DNA of 64,000 nucleotides from Gliomastix tumulicola. Taxonomy: Eukaryota; Ascomycota; Sordariomycetes; Hypocreales; Bionectriaceae. The translations under genes and the position numbers were made by a program. The notes below the pieces were generated by a model, which had not been told where the DNA came from, did no database searches, and saw only the letters and a program-made list of their open reading frames with translations. The stretch spans positions 1,671,015-1,735,014 of the forward strand of contig BCHX01000003.1 in assembly GCA_001599755.1 (NCBI GenBank), given 5' to 3'. Numbering within the stretch: position 1 is the first letter of the stretch; every line of letters starts with the position of its first letter. Below are positions 1 to 11,877 of this stretch, piece after piece.

Positions 1-2399
1 GATTTTCCTTCGACAAGGACGACGAGGATGCTGAGCGCGGTGAGGGCGAGGAGATGATTGTCAGTCTACAGGCCGAGCGGAGGTTACTTGGTCAGAGGGA
101 AAACGGCGTCCAACTTTTCGAAGGCGGGCAAAAGATTCAGCAGCTGGCCGAGGAGGATGACACGGGAAGAAAATCTCACCGGACAGTGAGATTAGCAGAG
201 CAAAATGGCGTAGACGATGAGGATGCCGACTTGGACGGTCTGTCTAGCGAGGACGAAGTGGATGGCGAAGGCGAGGGTTCCGACGTCGAGTTCGAAGAGA
301 AAAAGCTGGGCAAGATGTTCCGAAAGGGCGCCGACGACAAAGACGGCGACGATGATATCGCCTTCGCCGACAGCGACTCGGACCTCGGATCCCTTTCAGG
401 CGATGAGGGTGCGGGGGAGGAGGAAGAGGACTGGGATTCCGACGAGGAGGATGCTGCTCTCCGGTGGAAGGACGACCTGCACGGCAAAGCTCTGCGACTC
501 CACGGGAGGAGACGTACCTTTCACACAGGTGATCTTGCTCGGTATATATACGACGTCTCCCTAACGCCGCAAGAAGCCTTGAAGAGGTGGAGGGGCGAGG
601 ACGAGGAGCCAGAGGAAGAGGACATCGAAGCCGAGGATGACGATGATTTCTTCAAGAAGACCGGCCATGAGGCGGAGGACACAGCCGAAGACCGTCCCAT
701 TCCACTATACGACTACGAAGATCTAGCCGCCAAGTGGGCTAATCAGGAGATCGTACAAGCACTACAGCACAGATTTGCATCGGGCAGGGGGGGCAAAGGT
801 GATGATCAAGATGGCGACGAAGGCGACGAATTCGATGGGTTGGACGATGAGGATGATGAAGGCGACGGCGCGTTCGAGGATCTCGAAGCCCAGGAAAACG
901 GCGAAAATGGAACTGACAAACAGCCACCGCCCCAACAACCGTCAGCAGAAGACATCGAAGCCGAGCGCGAGAAGAACGCTAAACGGAAAGAAGAGCTCAA
1001 GATGCGCTTCGAGGAGGAAGACCGGGACGGCTTCCTCAACGACAAGGCCAACGCGCGCAAGGACGGCGGCGACGTGCAGGAGTTCGGCGAGGACGAGTGG
1101 TACGACGCGCAGAAGGCCATGATCCAGAAGCAGCTGGACATCAACAAGGAGGAGTTTGGCAACCTCGACGAGCGGCAGCGCGAGGCGGTCGAGGGCTACC
1201 GCGCAGGCAGATACGCCAAGATCGTGCTCGAGGGTGTGCCGGCCGAGTTTGTGTCCAGGTTCAACGCGCGGCTGCCCATCGTACTCGGCGGGCTGTCGGC
1301 GACGGAAGACCGCTTCGGCTTCGTCCAGGTGCGCATCAAGCGCCACCGCTGGCACAAGCGCATCCTCAAGACCAACGACCCCCTCATCTTCTCCCTCGGC
1401 TGGCGCCGCTTCCAGTCCATGCCCATCTACAGCCTGACGGACTCGCGGACGCGGAGCCGCATGCTCAAGTACACGCCCGAGCACATGCACTGCTTCGGCA
1501 CCTTCTACGGCCCGCTCATCGCGCCCAACACGGGCTTCGTCTGCTTCAACTCGCTCGCGTCCTCGTCGACCGCCGGCTTCCGCATCGCGGCCACGGGCGC
1601 CGTCCTCAGCGTCGACGAGTCGACCGAGATCGTCAAGAAGCTCAAGCTCACCGGCAGCCCCTACAAGATCTTCAAGAACACGGCCTTTGTCAAGGACATG
1701 TTCAACACCTCCCTCGAGATCGCCAAGTTCGAGGGCGCGGGCATCAAGACCGTCTCGGGCGTCCGCGGCCAGATCAAGCGCGCCCTGTCCAAGCCCGAGG
1801 GCCACTTCCGCGCCACCTTTGAGGACAAGATCCTCCTCTCCGACATCGTCTTCCTCCGCGCCTGGTACCCGGTCAAGCCGCACCGCTTCTACAACCCGGC
1901 CACCAACCTCGTCGGCTGGCAGGCCATGCGCCTCACGGGCCAGGTCCGCCGCGACCAGGACGTCGCGACGCCGCAGCTCAAGAACAGCCAGTACCGCAAG
2001 ATCGAGCGCGAGAACAGGCACTTCAACCCGCTGCGCGTGCCCCGCGCCCTCGCCGCCGACCTGCCCTTCCGCTCGCAGATCGTCGAGACCCGCAAGCAGC
2101 GCAAGGAGACGTACATGCAGAAGCGCGCCGTCGTCAACAACAGGCCCGAGGAGAAGAAGGCCCGCGCCTTCATGCAGCAGCTCCTCACCGTGCGCAACGA
2201 GGTCGCCGCCAAGCGCAAGGTCAAGAAGGACCAAAACCGTGCCGCCTTCAAGAAGAAGATGGCCGAGAACGCGGAGAAGAAAGCTGCTCGGGAGAAGAGG
2301 GAATCGAAAGAATTCTGGTCCAAGAATGGGAGGAAACGAAACGCGGCAGAAGACGGTGGTGGCGGTGGCGGCGGTGGCGGGGGGAAAAGGAGAAAATAG
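1..2399 (+). CDS. BMS1: Ribosome biogenesis GTPase Bms1, C-terminal part (5' end outside window)
   Basis: Bms1 is the nucleolar GTPase of the 90S/SSU processome needed for 18S rRNA processing. The frame is open from base 3, so the gene is cut by the left edge and the GTPase domain is missing; about 800 residues remain with no intron. Acidic stretches occupy roughly the first 330 visible residues. They are followed by the conserved AARP2CN/DUF663 core, including RIKRHRWHKRILKTNDPLIF, GWRRFQSMPIYSL and HCFGTFYGPL. The tail is very basic and ends in ten glycines and KRRK. From about base 950 third positions become almost all G or C, whereas the acidic part is more relaxed. The next gene is convergent. 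Identity is very secure. Confidence 0.95.
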   Translation, partial: FSFDKDDEDAERGEGEEMIVSLQAERRLLGQRENGVQLFEGGQKIQQLAEEDDTGRKSHRTVRLAEQNGVDDEDADLDGLSSEDEVDGEGEGSDVEFEEKKLGKMFRKGADDKDGDDDIAFADSDSDLGSLSGDEGAGEEEEDWDSDEEDAALRWKDDLHGKALRLHGRRRTFHTGDLARYIYDVSLTPQEALKRWRGEDEEPEEEDIEAEDDDDFFKKTGHEAEDTAEDRPIPLYDYEDLAAKWANQEIVQALQHRFASGRGGKGDDQDGDEGDEFDGLDDEDDEGDGAFEDLEAQENGENGTDKQPPPQQPSAEDIEAEREKNAKRKEELKMRFEEEDRDGFLNDKANARKDGGDVQEFGEDEWYDAQKAMIQKQLDINKEEFGNLDERQREAVEGYRAGRYAKIVLEGVPAEFVSRFNARLPIVLGGLSATEDRFGFVQVRIKRHRWHKRILKTNDPLIFSLGWRRFQSMPIYSLTDSRTRSRMLKYTPEHMHCFGTFYGPLIAPNTGFVCFNSLASSSTAGFRIAATGAVLSVDESTEIVKKLKLTGSPYKIFKNTAFVKDMFNTSLEIAKFEGAGIKTVSGVRGQIKRALSKPEGHFRATFEDKILLSDIVFLRAWYPVKPHRFYNPATNLVGWQAMRLTGQVRRDQDVATPQLKNSQYRKIERENRHFNPLRVPRALAADLPFRSQIVETRKQRKETYMQKRAVVNNRPEEKKARAFMQQLLTVRNEVAAKRKVKKDQNRAAFKKKMAENAEKKAAREKRESKEFWSKNGRKRNAAEDGGGGGGGGGGKRRK

Positions 2400-2589
2400 A
2401 AAATATAGAATTTCGTCCAGACGAGCAGCAGCTCTTGTCGCCAACTTTGAATATAAAACATCCCGTATCCTCGACATGTAGTACAAACGCACACAGATTG
2501 CTGAGGGGCATCGTGATATTCAGATCAAGCTAAAATCCTAACATCCGCCTTCCACAGCACGCCGTACGATAATGACAAGACTGATAAGA

Positions 2590-2595
2590 AATAAA
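2590..2595 (+). terminator. Possible polyadenylation signal for BMS1
   Basis: AATAAA lies about 190 bases after the BMS1 stop codon, in the convergent intergenic region. Fungal poly(A) signals are degenerate, so this is only suggestive. Confidence 0.3.
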
Positions 2596-2616
2596 AGCAA
2601 TGACAAGACAACCCGG

Positions 2617-2640
2617 GAAGCTTTGAAGCTTTGAAGCTGT
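2617..2640. repeat. 8-bp tandem repeat, three copies
   Basis: GAAGCTTT occurs twice, followed by GAAGCTGT, directly head to tail in the BMS1/reticulon intergenic region. It is a small microsatellite with no visible coding role. Confidence 0.8.
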
Positions 2641-3092
2641 AAAGCCTCAGCTTCAACACTTCCAAGCTGCCTCCGCAAAAAGATGCAGACCGTAGACACC
2701 GGGCACCAAACTGAGAATAGGAAGCAGAGCTTCAATACAACAGCCATCCCTAGGTTGAGGTTCACTCCTCTCTTCCACCCTTCCCGCTGCCTGGACCCGT
2801 GGGAATTCCTCCCTGAACCTTGCAATTCCCCTTCCATTCCATTTCCTTCATTCCCTCATACCGAACCAGCCACGAATCAGGGCTGCATTACATTCTCATT
2901 ACACCGCATAATTCGTTTGGTCGCGCTTGAGACTTCGGCTTGTTCGTGTTGTTCGTTCCACATATAATAGGAGCAGATGTGCCTTTGCCCGGACAGTGAG
3001 TGCCTCACGGACCCTTTGGCATGACCATATGAGGAAGCGAGAAGGCCAGCTCTTCACTCATACAGTGGTCCGCAAGTTATCTGGTAACTATC

Positions 3093-4426
3093 TTAGGAGG
3101 CTAGAGGTGCCTCCTCCCCGGGCACAACAGGCTCCAGAGGAACCTCCGGGAGCTCGGCATCGACAGCCTTCTTGGGCTCCTCCGTGGGGGGCGTAGGGAA
3201 CTGGGGCTTCTTCTCAGCCTTGGGAGAGCTGCCACGGTTTCGGAGCATGTCCTGGACCTTGCCCGTGTAGTCTCCGGCGTACTGCTTGCCAAGGGTCGCG
3301 ACCTGGTCGACCTGTTGGTGAGCAACAGTTCGGATCTGGGCGGTCTGGGCCTCCACCACGTCGGATGCATTCTTGAGATGGTGGTCAATCAGCTCCTTGT
3401 TGGTGACATAGACCAGAGGGGCAACAAAGGCCACCACGGTGCCGATGACAGCGAGTCCCCAGTAAGGAATAAGCTTGGTGAGGTGGTACGACAGGAACGC
3501 AAAAACCGCAGCCTAAGATCTATTGTGTCAGCAAGACATCATTGTGTGCCAACTAGAGCTTCTGTAGCACATGGGGACTCACTCCGAGGGAGACAGAGAC
3601 ATTCTCGACAAAGAGAATCCTCTGCGACTCGATGATGAAGAAGTTGATGAGCTCGTGGACATCACCAACAAGACCGTCCAGGGTCTCGCGAGACACAGTA
3701 TGGTATTGGCGGGGTCGAAGGGAGGTGGCGATGCCCTTGTTCAGGAGGAACTTTCCGGCGACCTCGAGAGAGACGGTGATGCCCAGGGCCGCCGATGTCA
3801 GCCAGAGGGCGTAGCGGGTGAGGTCGACATATCGAGTCGTGAAGATGAAGGCGATGATCGAGACAAGGGCAATACCGGAGGCACCTGGAGAACACTCAGC
3901 AACCAAGCACAGTGGACTATTCCAAGGGCAGAAGCTAGTACTTACGAGGGTTGTTCCACGAGAGGAGCTCATGGAAGAAGGAGTGGTAGTGCGTCAAGGG
4001 CTGACCGTTGGCAGCAGCAGTCTCGGGGGTCTTGCGCGAGGCGGCGAGGTTAGAGAATTCAGACGTAGTCTTGGCAGTATGGTCCTTGACGTTCTGCGCA
4101 ACGGGTCCTGCAAACGTGACACCTGGTCAGAAATGGTCTATGGCTGGGGAAGGGCGGCGGGCAGGCATTCTAGCTCACCATCTGTGACGGAGTTCAAGGC
4201 AGCGGCGACGTCTAAGTGTCACAGGGTCAGTTTTCTGGAGCGCACGCAATACAGCAGATGATCACTGCAGAACGCTGCAGAAGGGAGGCAAAACTGCGAC
4301 GGTCATGTTAGCAAAATGATGTCTACGGCGCAAAGGGAGGTCGTGTGACCATACCTTACTAGCCTTGGTGGTCTCCAAGATAGAGCCACCGTTGGCACCG
4401 GCAGGCGACGCAGCTGTATCAGCCAT
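3093..4426 (-). CDS. RTN1: Reticulon-like ER membrane-shaping protein
   Basis: Reticulons insert hydrophobic hairpins in the ER to curve tubules. Five exons can be joined: 4426-4360, 4211-4179, 4107-3946, 3884-3583 and 3512-3093. They give 327 residues, and the phases agree at every junction. The donors are GTAAGG, GTGAGC, GTAAGT, GTAAGT and similar. The reticulon homology domain has the two expected long hairpins, about residues 89-131 and 189-228, separated by a loop containing VHELINFFIIESQRILFVEN. N- and C-termini are hydrophilic, and the C-terminus is rich in P, E and K. Start: the ATG giving MADTAASPAG. The small second exon (33 nt) and first intron (148 nt) are the least certain parts. 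The neighbour upstream is the Rab GAP in tandem. Confidence 0.88.
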
Positions 4427-5856
4427 AGCGATAATCGGTGAAGCCACGAGCTGCAAGGGCGAGTATTGATTTGTAGTATTCGAGGTCTCTTGAGATGTCG
4501 AAAACGAAAGCGCGAGGCAGCTTGTAGAGGGTTATCCTAGAGAGAGGGGAGAAAAAAAAGGCGTGAGCTTTGTTGTTCGGCAGGTAACTGTTTGGCTTAT
4601 CTCTGGCCTTGGAGGGAGCTTGGCATGCATGTGAAGATACACCAAAGTAAACAAATGACGACAGGATAGGGGACAGAAGAGGTGGAATGCAAAAGGGAAT
4701 ATCGAGGGGGCAGGGCGCAAAACGTACCTAGGGTGGTGCAAGGAGAAGAACTGTGTCTGGAGGACGTCGGAAGAGAGGTTGGGCGAGAGGTGACGTTTTG
4801 AATATCTCAGGCAGGGCGATAGAAAAAGATGATGATGCAAGGAAGGGGGGGCAGCAACCAGGTCAAGTGGCAACCTGAATGAATGAGCTCACACGCTCCG
4901 GAATGGAATTTTGATAGCGGCGGGATGGTGGGGCAGCCCTGCTGGGGCCACCAAGGTACCTAAGCACCCAATCTGGCGGGCGGGGTACATATCTCGCCTG
5001 CTGCGGTGGCCGCGAAGTGGGATGTGCTTGCCCTGCAAACTCCCTGTAATAAGCTGTAATAAGCTGCAACAAGGGACCCTGAATTATTAATGGTGCAGAT
5101 GGGCAGGAACGCAGGCCGTTCTTGCCCAGCGATCATCCTCATCCCAGATCACCGATATTTCGCATCACAGACATCACAGTTAGTGTTACCAAAGCTGACC
5201 ACAATAGCCCTTGTTCTGCTGCAATAAAATCAGCTTTTCACATGTACTGTGCACGCATCGCATGGCCTTACACGTGCCCTGAGCGTCCTCTTTTGTTTCA
5301 GGCTTGTCATCGCGATCATGCGTTTGTCCACTGCTAGATGACGTGCTAATAATAGGTCGGGCCAGAAGCGAGCGATGCCCAGCACCTCGCTAGCACATGA
5401 TAGCCAACCTGGAAGTGCCGGGCAGGAGGATAATCCCCGAGGCCGCCACCACCATAGCGAGGAGCAGGCAGTTGAACAAAACGTGGCAAAAAGTGAACCA
5501 CACTCAGATCCTCAAGTGTACGAATTAGACACGTGATCATTGTATTGATTCTGTGCAAAGATACCTGGCTCTGAGCCCTCAACGCCATCGCCCTTTCTAA
5601 TATGTGCAAGCTCGGATGTATGGGTATATAGCAGATGATAATGTCAATCGTCAAACACGAGCCGTTCTCCTCTACCGCCGCCGTCATGCAACCCCAAAGT
5701 CGTCGTCCACCTTCTTGTATTTGTTGTGTCAGATTCAAGCACCGGCCCATCGTAGGGCGCTGTACACTTATGTATTCGAGACCCCCCTCCCCATCTTCCA
5801 TCATACAACTAAGAAGTCATCATCAACTCCCTGGCTGGGTCTCGTGAATGATTAAT
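4427..5856. other. Reticulon promoter region and GYP5 3' flank
   Basis: About 1.4 kb lies between tandem minus-strand genes. A three-copy 10-bp repeat is at 5044-5073, and TACCTAG-like words occur near 4727 and 4965. Short open frames here lack recognisable domains or codon bias, so no gene is called. Confidence 0.5.
5044..5073. repeat. 10-bp tandem repeat, three copies
   Basis: CTGTAATAAG occurs twice in a row, followed by the diverged copy CTGCAACAAG. It lies about 620 bp upstream of the reticulon start codon. The period equals one DNA helical turn. Confidence 0.8.
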
Positions 5857-8800
5857 TTACCGCCGCCAGCCCCAGAAGCCGCCGCTGTTCGTCGCTGTAC
5901 CACTCGATGTGGAATTTGGAGCTTTCGTGTTTTGAAGTTCGGCAGGTTGAGGCGACGCCTGCCCCGTGAGTCTGCCAAACACACCCATCGCTGCCGTCGC
6001 TGCATTCCCGGCCGGATTCGCCGGTGGGCCGCCGTCTCCTACAGCCATGTTGTATGCCTTCCGCAAAGCCTCGAGCTTCTGTTTCGCCTCTTCTGCCTCC
6101 TGTCTTGCCACCGCCTCAGCCGTCTTGCTCTGCACAAGCTCGATCAGCAACGCTTCGTTCTCGTTGGGAGGTGGAGGAGCACTCTCTGCTGACGGCACGG
6201 CAGCAATCGAGGTCACAGATACAGCAGATTCGTGACCCGGCTGTGTAGGAAGAGAGGAAAGTCGTTTGACGAAACCCCCAGCCTGTGATGGCGTTGACTT
6301 GCTTCGTCCGAGTTTGAACTCTCTCAACCCGCCTGCATTGGCTTTCGCGTTCAGCTCCGAATCATGCTCCCGGCTGCCCATGTCGCCGTTGGAGCTCACA
6401 GTCCGGCTGCGCATCCCTTGCACCATCTTCTCTAGCCTGTGCTTTTCTTGGTGTAGGGTTCTGACATGAATGTGGCTTTCTCGAAGCTGCTCCTTTGTGG
6501 CCGCCACCTCTTGAGTCAAATCATGAATCCGTCTGTCGAATTCCTGAGTTTGTGACATAGCAGAGGCGAGCTGATCTCTTAGATGCGTCAGCTCCTCTCG
6601 AAGCTGAACTTTGCTTTGCATCATTGATGACCGGCGTTTCTTATCCCCAGTCATAAAGCGCTCCTCAACTCTCTCTACCAATTCTGGTAGGGGCTTTTCT
6701 TCAGAACTCTGCCTCTGAGCTTGGCTCTCGATAGCTTCCTCGCTTGATGAACTGTTCCGGTCGTGCGAGTCCTCCTCACTGGTCTCGTTGGCTGCGGAAA
6801 GTTTGTTAGGACCGGTGCCCATCGTTTCCAAAGTTGAATCGTCGAGGCCTTTCAAAACCTTGATAAGAGGAAGTACTGCCTTCTTGTCCTCCTCACGTTC
6901 CTCTCGCTCGCGCTGAAGTTGGTCGGTTAAGAGCGTGTGGTTCCGTTGAAGCTCGCTTAATGCTGTAAGGAGATCCTCAATTTGGCTGTGCAGGTGTCGA
7001 TCGTCGATTGTTCTGATGCTCATGATAGACTTGGTCCCTACAGGGGTTGACTCCCTGCTTGAGGACTCCTCTTCAGTATTTGAGGAGTCCCTGGAAACGG
7101 TAGAAGCCTCGGTAGACGTGGAGCTAGTGACGCTAGCAGAGCTGGCTTCATTGGTGAGAAAAGAAGCGAGGCTTTGCTTCGATGTGCTACGTTGGAGAAT
7201 GCTCAATGGTCGGGATTGTGCACCTGCAGCGGGGGCGAGGGTGCTGGGTTTGGCTGAGGAACTCGTCGAAGCCCAAATGCGCCCTAGGAAACGTGTGGCA
7301 GCAGTCGTGATATCGGACGCCCTTGTGGCGTTGGCCGCCACCACCAGCGAGTCTCGATAGCCTCGCTCCAACTGGGACAGATTTTCTTTCGATACTTCTC
7401 CTGTCAGACTCACGAAGTCGTTCACAAACTCGTCTGCGTCGTAGTGGTAACAATCCCACAGCCCCCGGGATAGAAGTAGCTGCATCACATCCTCCAACTC
7501 TGTGCAGTTCATCAAACGGACCTCGTTCTTCCTCATGAGAGATAAGGCCACTCGCATCAAAGTTTCGGAAGCACCCTCGGCAAAGATGACATCGTAGATT
7601 CGGAACAGCATAGGCAGCGGACAGGTGACTGCAAAGAAGCTGAGAAACCACTGGGATACGTAGGCCGGGTCGACTTGGAGCTCTTCGAAGTGGGCGGACA
7701 GGTTCGGTAAGTTGCTGCGCAGGAGCTCTCGAAATTGGTAGATGCGCACGTGCAACCCTGATAAGTCAGGTAGGAAGCAGGTTCGCAGGTCGTACCGTTC
7801 CATCAACCTATTAGCGAGGTTAGAGGGGTGTTGAGAGATACTAGCAAGATTTTAGAGAACTCACTTGACCAGGACGCAGAACGCCTGTTTGTCCGGCATG
7901 TGCATTAGCAATGGACCAACGAGAAAGGCCAGCCCCTGACAATAGCCAATCTTGGTGTCGTAAAGGCTAAAAGCTTTGAGAACTCTCCCTAGCATGCGCT
8001 GACCGTCGCCCTCAGGGTCCCGAAACATGTCGACGCCAGGGAAACTTCTTCCCAGGTCCTTGCCGATAAGGAACTCGTATGGGCTGGACTCGCCAGAATA
8101 ACGGTCGTATTGCTCTTCCAGTGCGCCATCGCGCGCTCCTGACATGCTCTGCCATACCACGCCTCTTAAAGGGGGGGGAATGCCTTTGTGAATCTTGTTC
8201 GAGAGAAGGGTCGGGAGACGAGCGGCCGTTTGTTGGTAGTCCTTGACAAGTGCTGCCCAGAATTCGAGGTCGGTCATCGGCGGCGCTGGCAACATCGAAT
8301 ATCGAAGAGCGGACGGGGTCGGGCCGTTGACCATTTCTCGCAATTGAGCCATCGAGGGCGGTCGAGCTTTGGGATGGCCTTGTTTCGTAACTTGCACCTT
8401 GACGCTTTTGGGGTTCGTAGCCAGTTTTGCGTTTTCCTGCTCGAGTCGTGCTAATAAAAGGGCCGTGGACTGGTACGCAATGTTAGTGGTGCCATGTCTC
8501 ACCCGGGGTTGCAGGAGCAACCTACGTTGTCTGTCTCTTCATCCTTGGGCTGCTCGTCCTCCGTCTTCTCCAGTCTTTCCCAATTCACATCGTCTTGCTC
8601 CTCGGCAGCTCCGCTGTCTCCGCCAGGTGAGCTGTCGTCTTCCAATTCGTCTTGTAGAGATCGATTCGTCCGTGCATTCCCGGTCGACGGCGATGAGGCC
8701 CGTACTGAGGACTCCCCCGACATATATCGACTGTGGGTTCCATCCTCGATCTCAATGGTGCTGCGCTTCCCAAGTGCATCTTCGTCGCCGACAGAGGTAT

Positions 8801-8999
8801 CGAGAGTCAAAGCTGGAGGTTCCGACAGTCTCACGGTGACCATTGAGTCGTGCTGCATCTTGGGCGTCTCATTGCTGGAATCGCCCGGCGAGGTGGGCGA
8901 ACCGCCACCCTCTGCACCAACCGGCGTCGACTCAGGGGCAGTTTTTGGCGACAGTGTTGGTGAAGTGTCGTGGCCACTCGAGCTCTCGCCAGGGGCCAT
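5857..8999 (-). CDS. GYP5: Rab GTPase-activating protein, TBC domain, Gyp5-like
   Basis: TBC proteins accelerate GTP hydrolysis by Ypt/Rab GTPases; Gyp5 acts in ER-Golgi and polarised exocytic traffic. Exons 8999-8526, 8469-7865 and 7807-5857 give 1009 residues, with donors GTAGGT and GTGAGT. The N-terminus (about 1-160) is acidic and S/P-rich. The TBC domain runs from about 250 to 490 and carries both catalytic fingers: arginine in IGKDLGR (about R299) and glutamine in YCQG (about Q336). LMERYDLRTCFLPDLSGL follows directly after the second intron. The C-terminal half has several coiled-coil segments rich in E, L, Q and R, and the protein ends FWGWRR. This order of acidic N-terminus, TBC and coiled coil is that of Gyp5/Gyl1. 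The exact target Rab is inferred, not seen. Confidence 0.88.
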
Positions 9000-11877
9000 A
9001 GCAAACTAGCACACGATTCGACAGAAGAAGCAGCCAGTCTGATCTGCCACTATCTGGAAGGTCGACCCGGGAGGAGATTGCTGGCGGAGCGGTGGCACGA
9101 GAGCTCTCCAGATACCAAGAGCAAGGCGCTCGAATCCCTCGCCAATCCCAGCAAAGTGGTGGTCCGGCGAGGATCGACTTTCGAAAATGAGCTGATAGCC
9201 GGCCGAGCGTCAGTACTCTGTCGGGAGGGGAGGGTTTGAGGTTCGGTGCTGTTTCATCTGAACTTCAGGGGGGCGTCGGTTGGATGGGAGATCTCGGACC
9301 AAAATGTGAAATGTCGAGGTGAGGGTCGGTCGTTGGGTTGGGATGCTGCAAATGCGAGACCATGAGAGCAGCGGCTGGTGTTAATTTACCATCCAAGCAT
9401 CGCTTGACAAACGGGAGGCGGTTGAAAGCATTGGCAAACGGAATTGCGAGAGGGCCAGAGCTCTCTATGTATTATCAAAAGAAGCCGACGACGGGAAGGA
9501 GCAGGGGTTCTTCTGTGACACATCGGACAGGGCAGGTACGGCAATTCCAGAGTCTAGCAGGTACCTGGAGGGTCGGACTTGCCCCTAAACCGACCCCTGA
9601 TTTTGCTGGGCTTGGCCTACTAAGGTATAGGTAAGGTAGAGAGGTACCATCGGGAGTTCATTTGTGGCAAACCAAGCGTTGGTTGGGTACCTGCGAATGC
9701 CTCCGTTTGCACCAGATCCAGCAGCTAAGGCAAGGTATTCTGCCGGGAAATTCACTGGCTAGACTGGTGATCGGCATTGGGAATAATTTCGATCAAATGT
9801 AACCAGCCGCAAAGGTCAGGCCAACAGGAGGAGAGAGACGCGTGCTAGTGATTAGTGGGTGGGTAAGGTGATTGGCTGCTTGTGGTGATTGCTAGCAAAC
9901 GGGCGACCCCCTGAGTTTATCTTACATGGATCGTTCTCCCCCACGCGGTCTCGACCAACATTACATCACGAGCGGTGGCTTGCTTTGCGTTGGCCTGGTG
10001 TTAGCAGCCGTTGAAACGCGAACGACACGTGCCTTGCAACGTACGCCATCGGCCAACGGTTGGAAGTTTGAACACATCTCGCGGGCTTGGTCAACATTAC
10101 CGGCCAGCCTCCCGTTTCAACAGGGCGAGGGCTCTCCCTAGGTAGATGTCCAGCGCTTAAGATGCTACCTACTATTTAGGGAGGATGGAAGGTAACAATA
10201 CTGCATAGCATACCTGAGTTCTTCAGGGGGCCAAGACAGGAAAGGAAAACACTGCTAAAGGCGACCGCGAACGGTCAAGATGCACACTCCCACGATGCAC
10301 CATATCCGTCGACATATGCGCGGAGAGCTTCGGTGACACGGGCCAATAGTCATGCGGTATACTTAAAAATGCTGCGTCGTATCTTGGGTATTGAAGTGCG
10401 GAAGAAACCGACTTGAGATAGTGATGGCCAAGACAAGCCACCTCCTCAGCAACCAATATTGGGTAGACATGTCGTCTTTGCACCGCACCGTCGGGTTAGA
10501 AGATCTGCCAGACAGCGAGTCTCTAGGGTTCCTCAACTCAGTAGTCATGGGGCGTTCTTGTTTGAGTGGCCAACAATCTATGTTGCTCTGAGCTCCAGTG
10601 CGCGGGTCATGGCCAAGAATCCCCCACCGCCTGTGTGTTCCAAGCGACGATGGAGTCTCTGCGCGCGCGCGCGGACACAGTCGCCTTGCATGATGGAGTG
10701 CATATGCGAGGCTTCTCTGCGTACATGATAGCAAGGTAACGTTCAACGGCTAGCTCGCTCGAGGACTGGATGCGGCCAAGCGGAGGCCGAAAGGAGCCCC
10801 CGATGGCTCTTTTGTCCAATACTCACTGGAACCCAGATACCCACGCTGAATGTCTGCAATCTTTGTCATCTTGGCCCCTTCTCGTTCGATACACAGTTTG
10901 CTTTATCTCGCGATGTCTGTCTCCCTCTCGCCCCGTGGGAGGAGGAGGACACCCTCCCCGGGTCGAAAGACCAACTTGATGGCTGCGCTTCGCCAATCAA
11001 GGAGAGTACCACGGCTGGTCGTGATCCACAGCATGCAGCTAAGATCCCTCAAGAGTGTCATGCGTCCCTCTACATGAACGATCGGCAGATGCAAAGGCGG
11101 TGATGGCAGGCGCATTTGCAGGCCATCACGGGTCACGCGTCTGACTGTTAGTGTGCGAGGATGTGGGGGTCCGGACATGCAGATATTCAGGTGGATGATT
11201 CGCTGAGAGACTGCTCCGGATCGTCTCCAATCATTGGCTCCGACGACGATGGTCCATTGCGGTGGCTTGCTGATTTGCTTGCCCAGTTTGGCACCGTAGC
11301 ATCGCGATGGAGCAGGCCTCCCAAGACTTGGAATACCGACTTGGTGGATCAGTGCTGCATGGAAGATTATGCCTTGGTTTGATTGCCCAGAGATGCATAC
11401 ACTAAGCAAGAAAAGTCCATGACGGCCACGATCTTGCTGGAACAGCAGCGGAGGGAGGCCGAGCAGGGCTTCAGTTTGTGTGGAAGCGAGAAAAGCCACA
11501 GTGACTATATGTTATTGTCGTACCTGTGACGGAATTTGATGATGTTATCAAAGGAAAGTGCGACCAAGCTGCCTGCCCGTGCTGAATAGTCTGTTAGTGC
11601 TAAAGTAGACTGCCCCATCTTCAGCAAGGAATCTCAAGCTCCTAACCAGGATCATCACACTCAACACCCCCACCCCTTCCAAGGGAGAAGCCTCCCCGGC
11701 CTGTATCGACGTCTGTTCTCGATCGTGCACTTTTTTCTGTCTTTCCTGCCACACATTCTGTGTCGTTGGGAGGCTCGCTCATGGCTTCCTAGCTCGCGTC
11801 GACATCTGCAAAGGCAAGGCTACGGTCCTCTCGGGAACCCATGCCGAGCTCCAGCACCAGACCTTAGTCTCCAAGCC
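9000..11877. other. 2.9 kb divergent intergenic region GYP5/YVC1
   Basis: Both flanking genes read outward, so two promoters must lie here. TACC/AGGTA words cluster around 9620-9690 and 10140. Several open frames of 60-200 codons were examined; none showed a recognisable family, fungal splice pattern or consistent codon bias. No transposon termini or long repeats were seen. Confidence 0.5.

Larger units (their letters stand above)
2400..3092. other. Convergent intergenic region BMS1/reticulon
   Basis: This holds the 3' UTRs of two convergent genes. It contains one AATAAA and a short GAAGCTTT tandem repeat; no gene is supported. Confidence 0.6.

Noticed and set aside
942..2492. 516-codon open frame antisense to BMS1
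   Set aside because: GC-rich third positions remove stops on the opposite strand; composition is low-complexity D/E/L/V/R text with no domain.
10903..11499. 198-codon open frame on the minus strand in the GYP5/YVC1 gap
   Set aside because: No recognisable family, no codon bias like neighbours, overlapped by other frames; could only be revived by RNA-seq.
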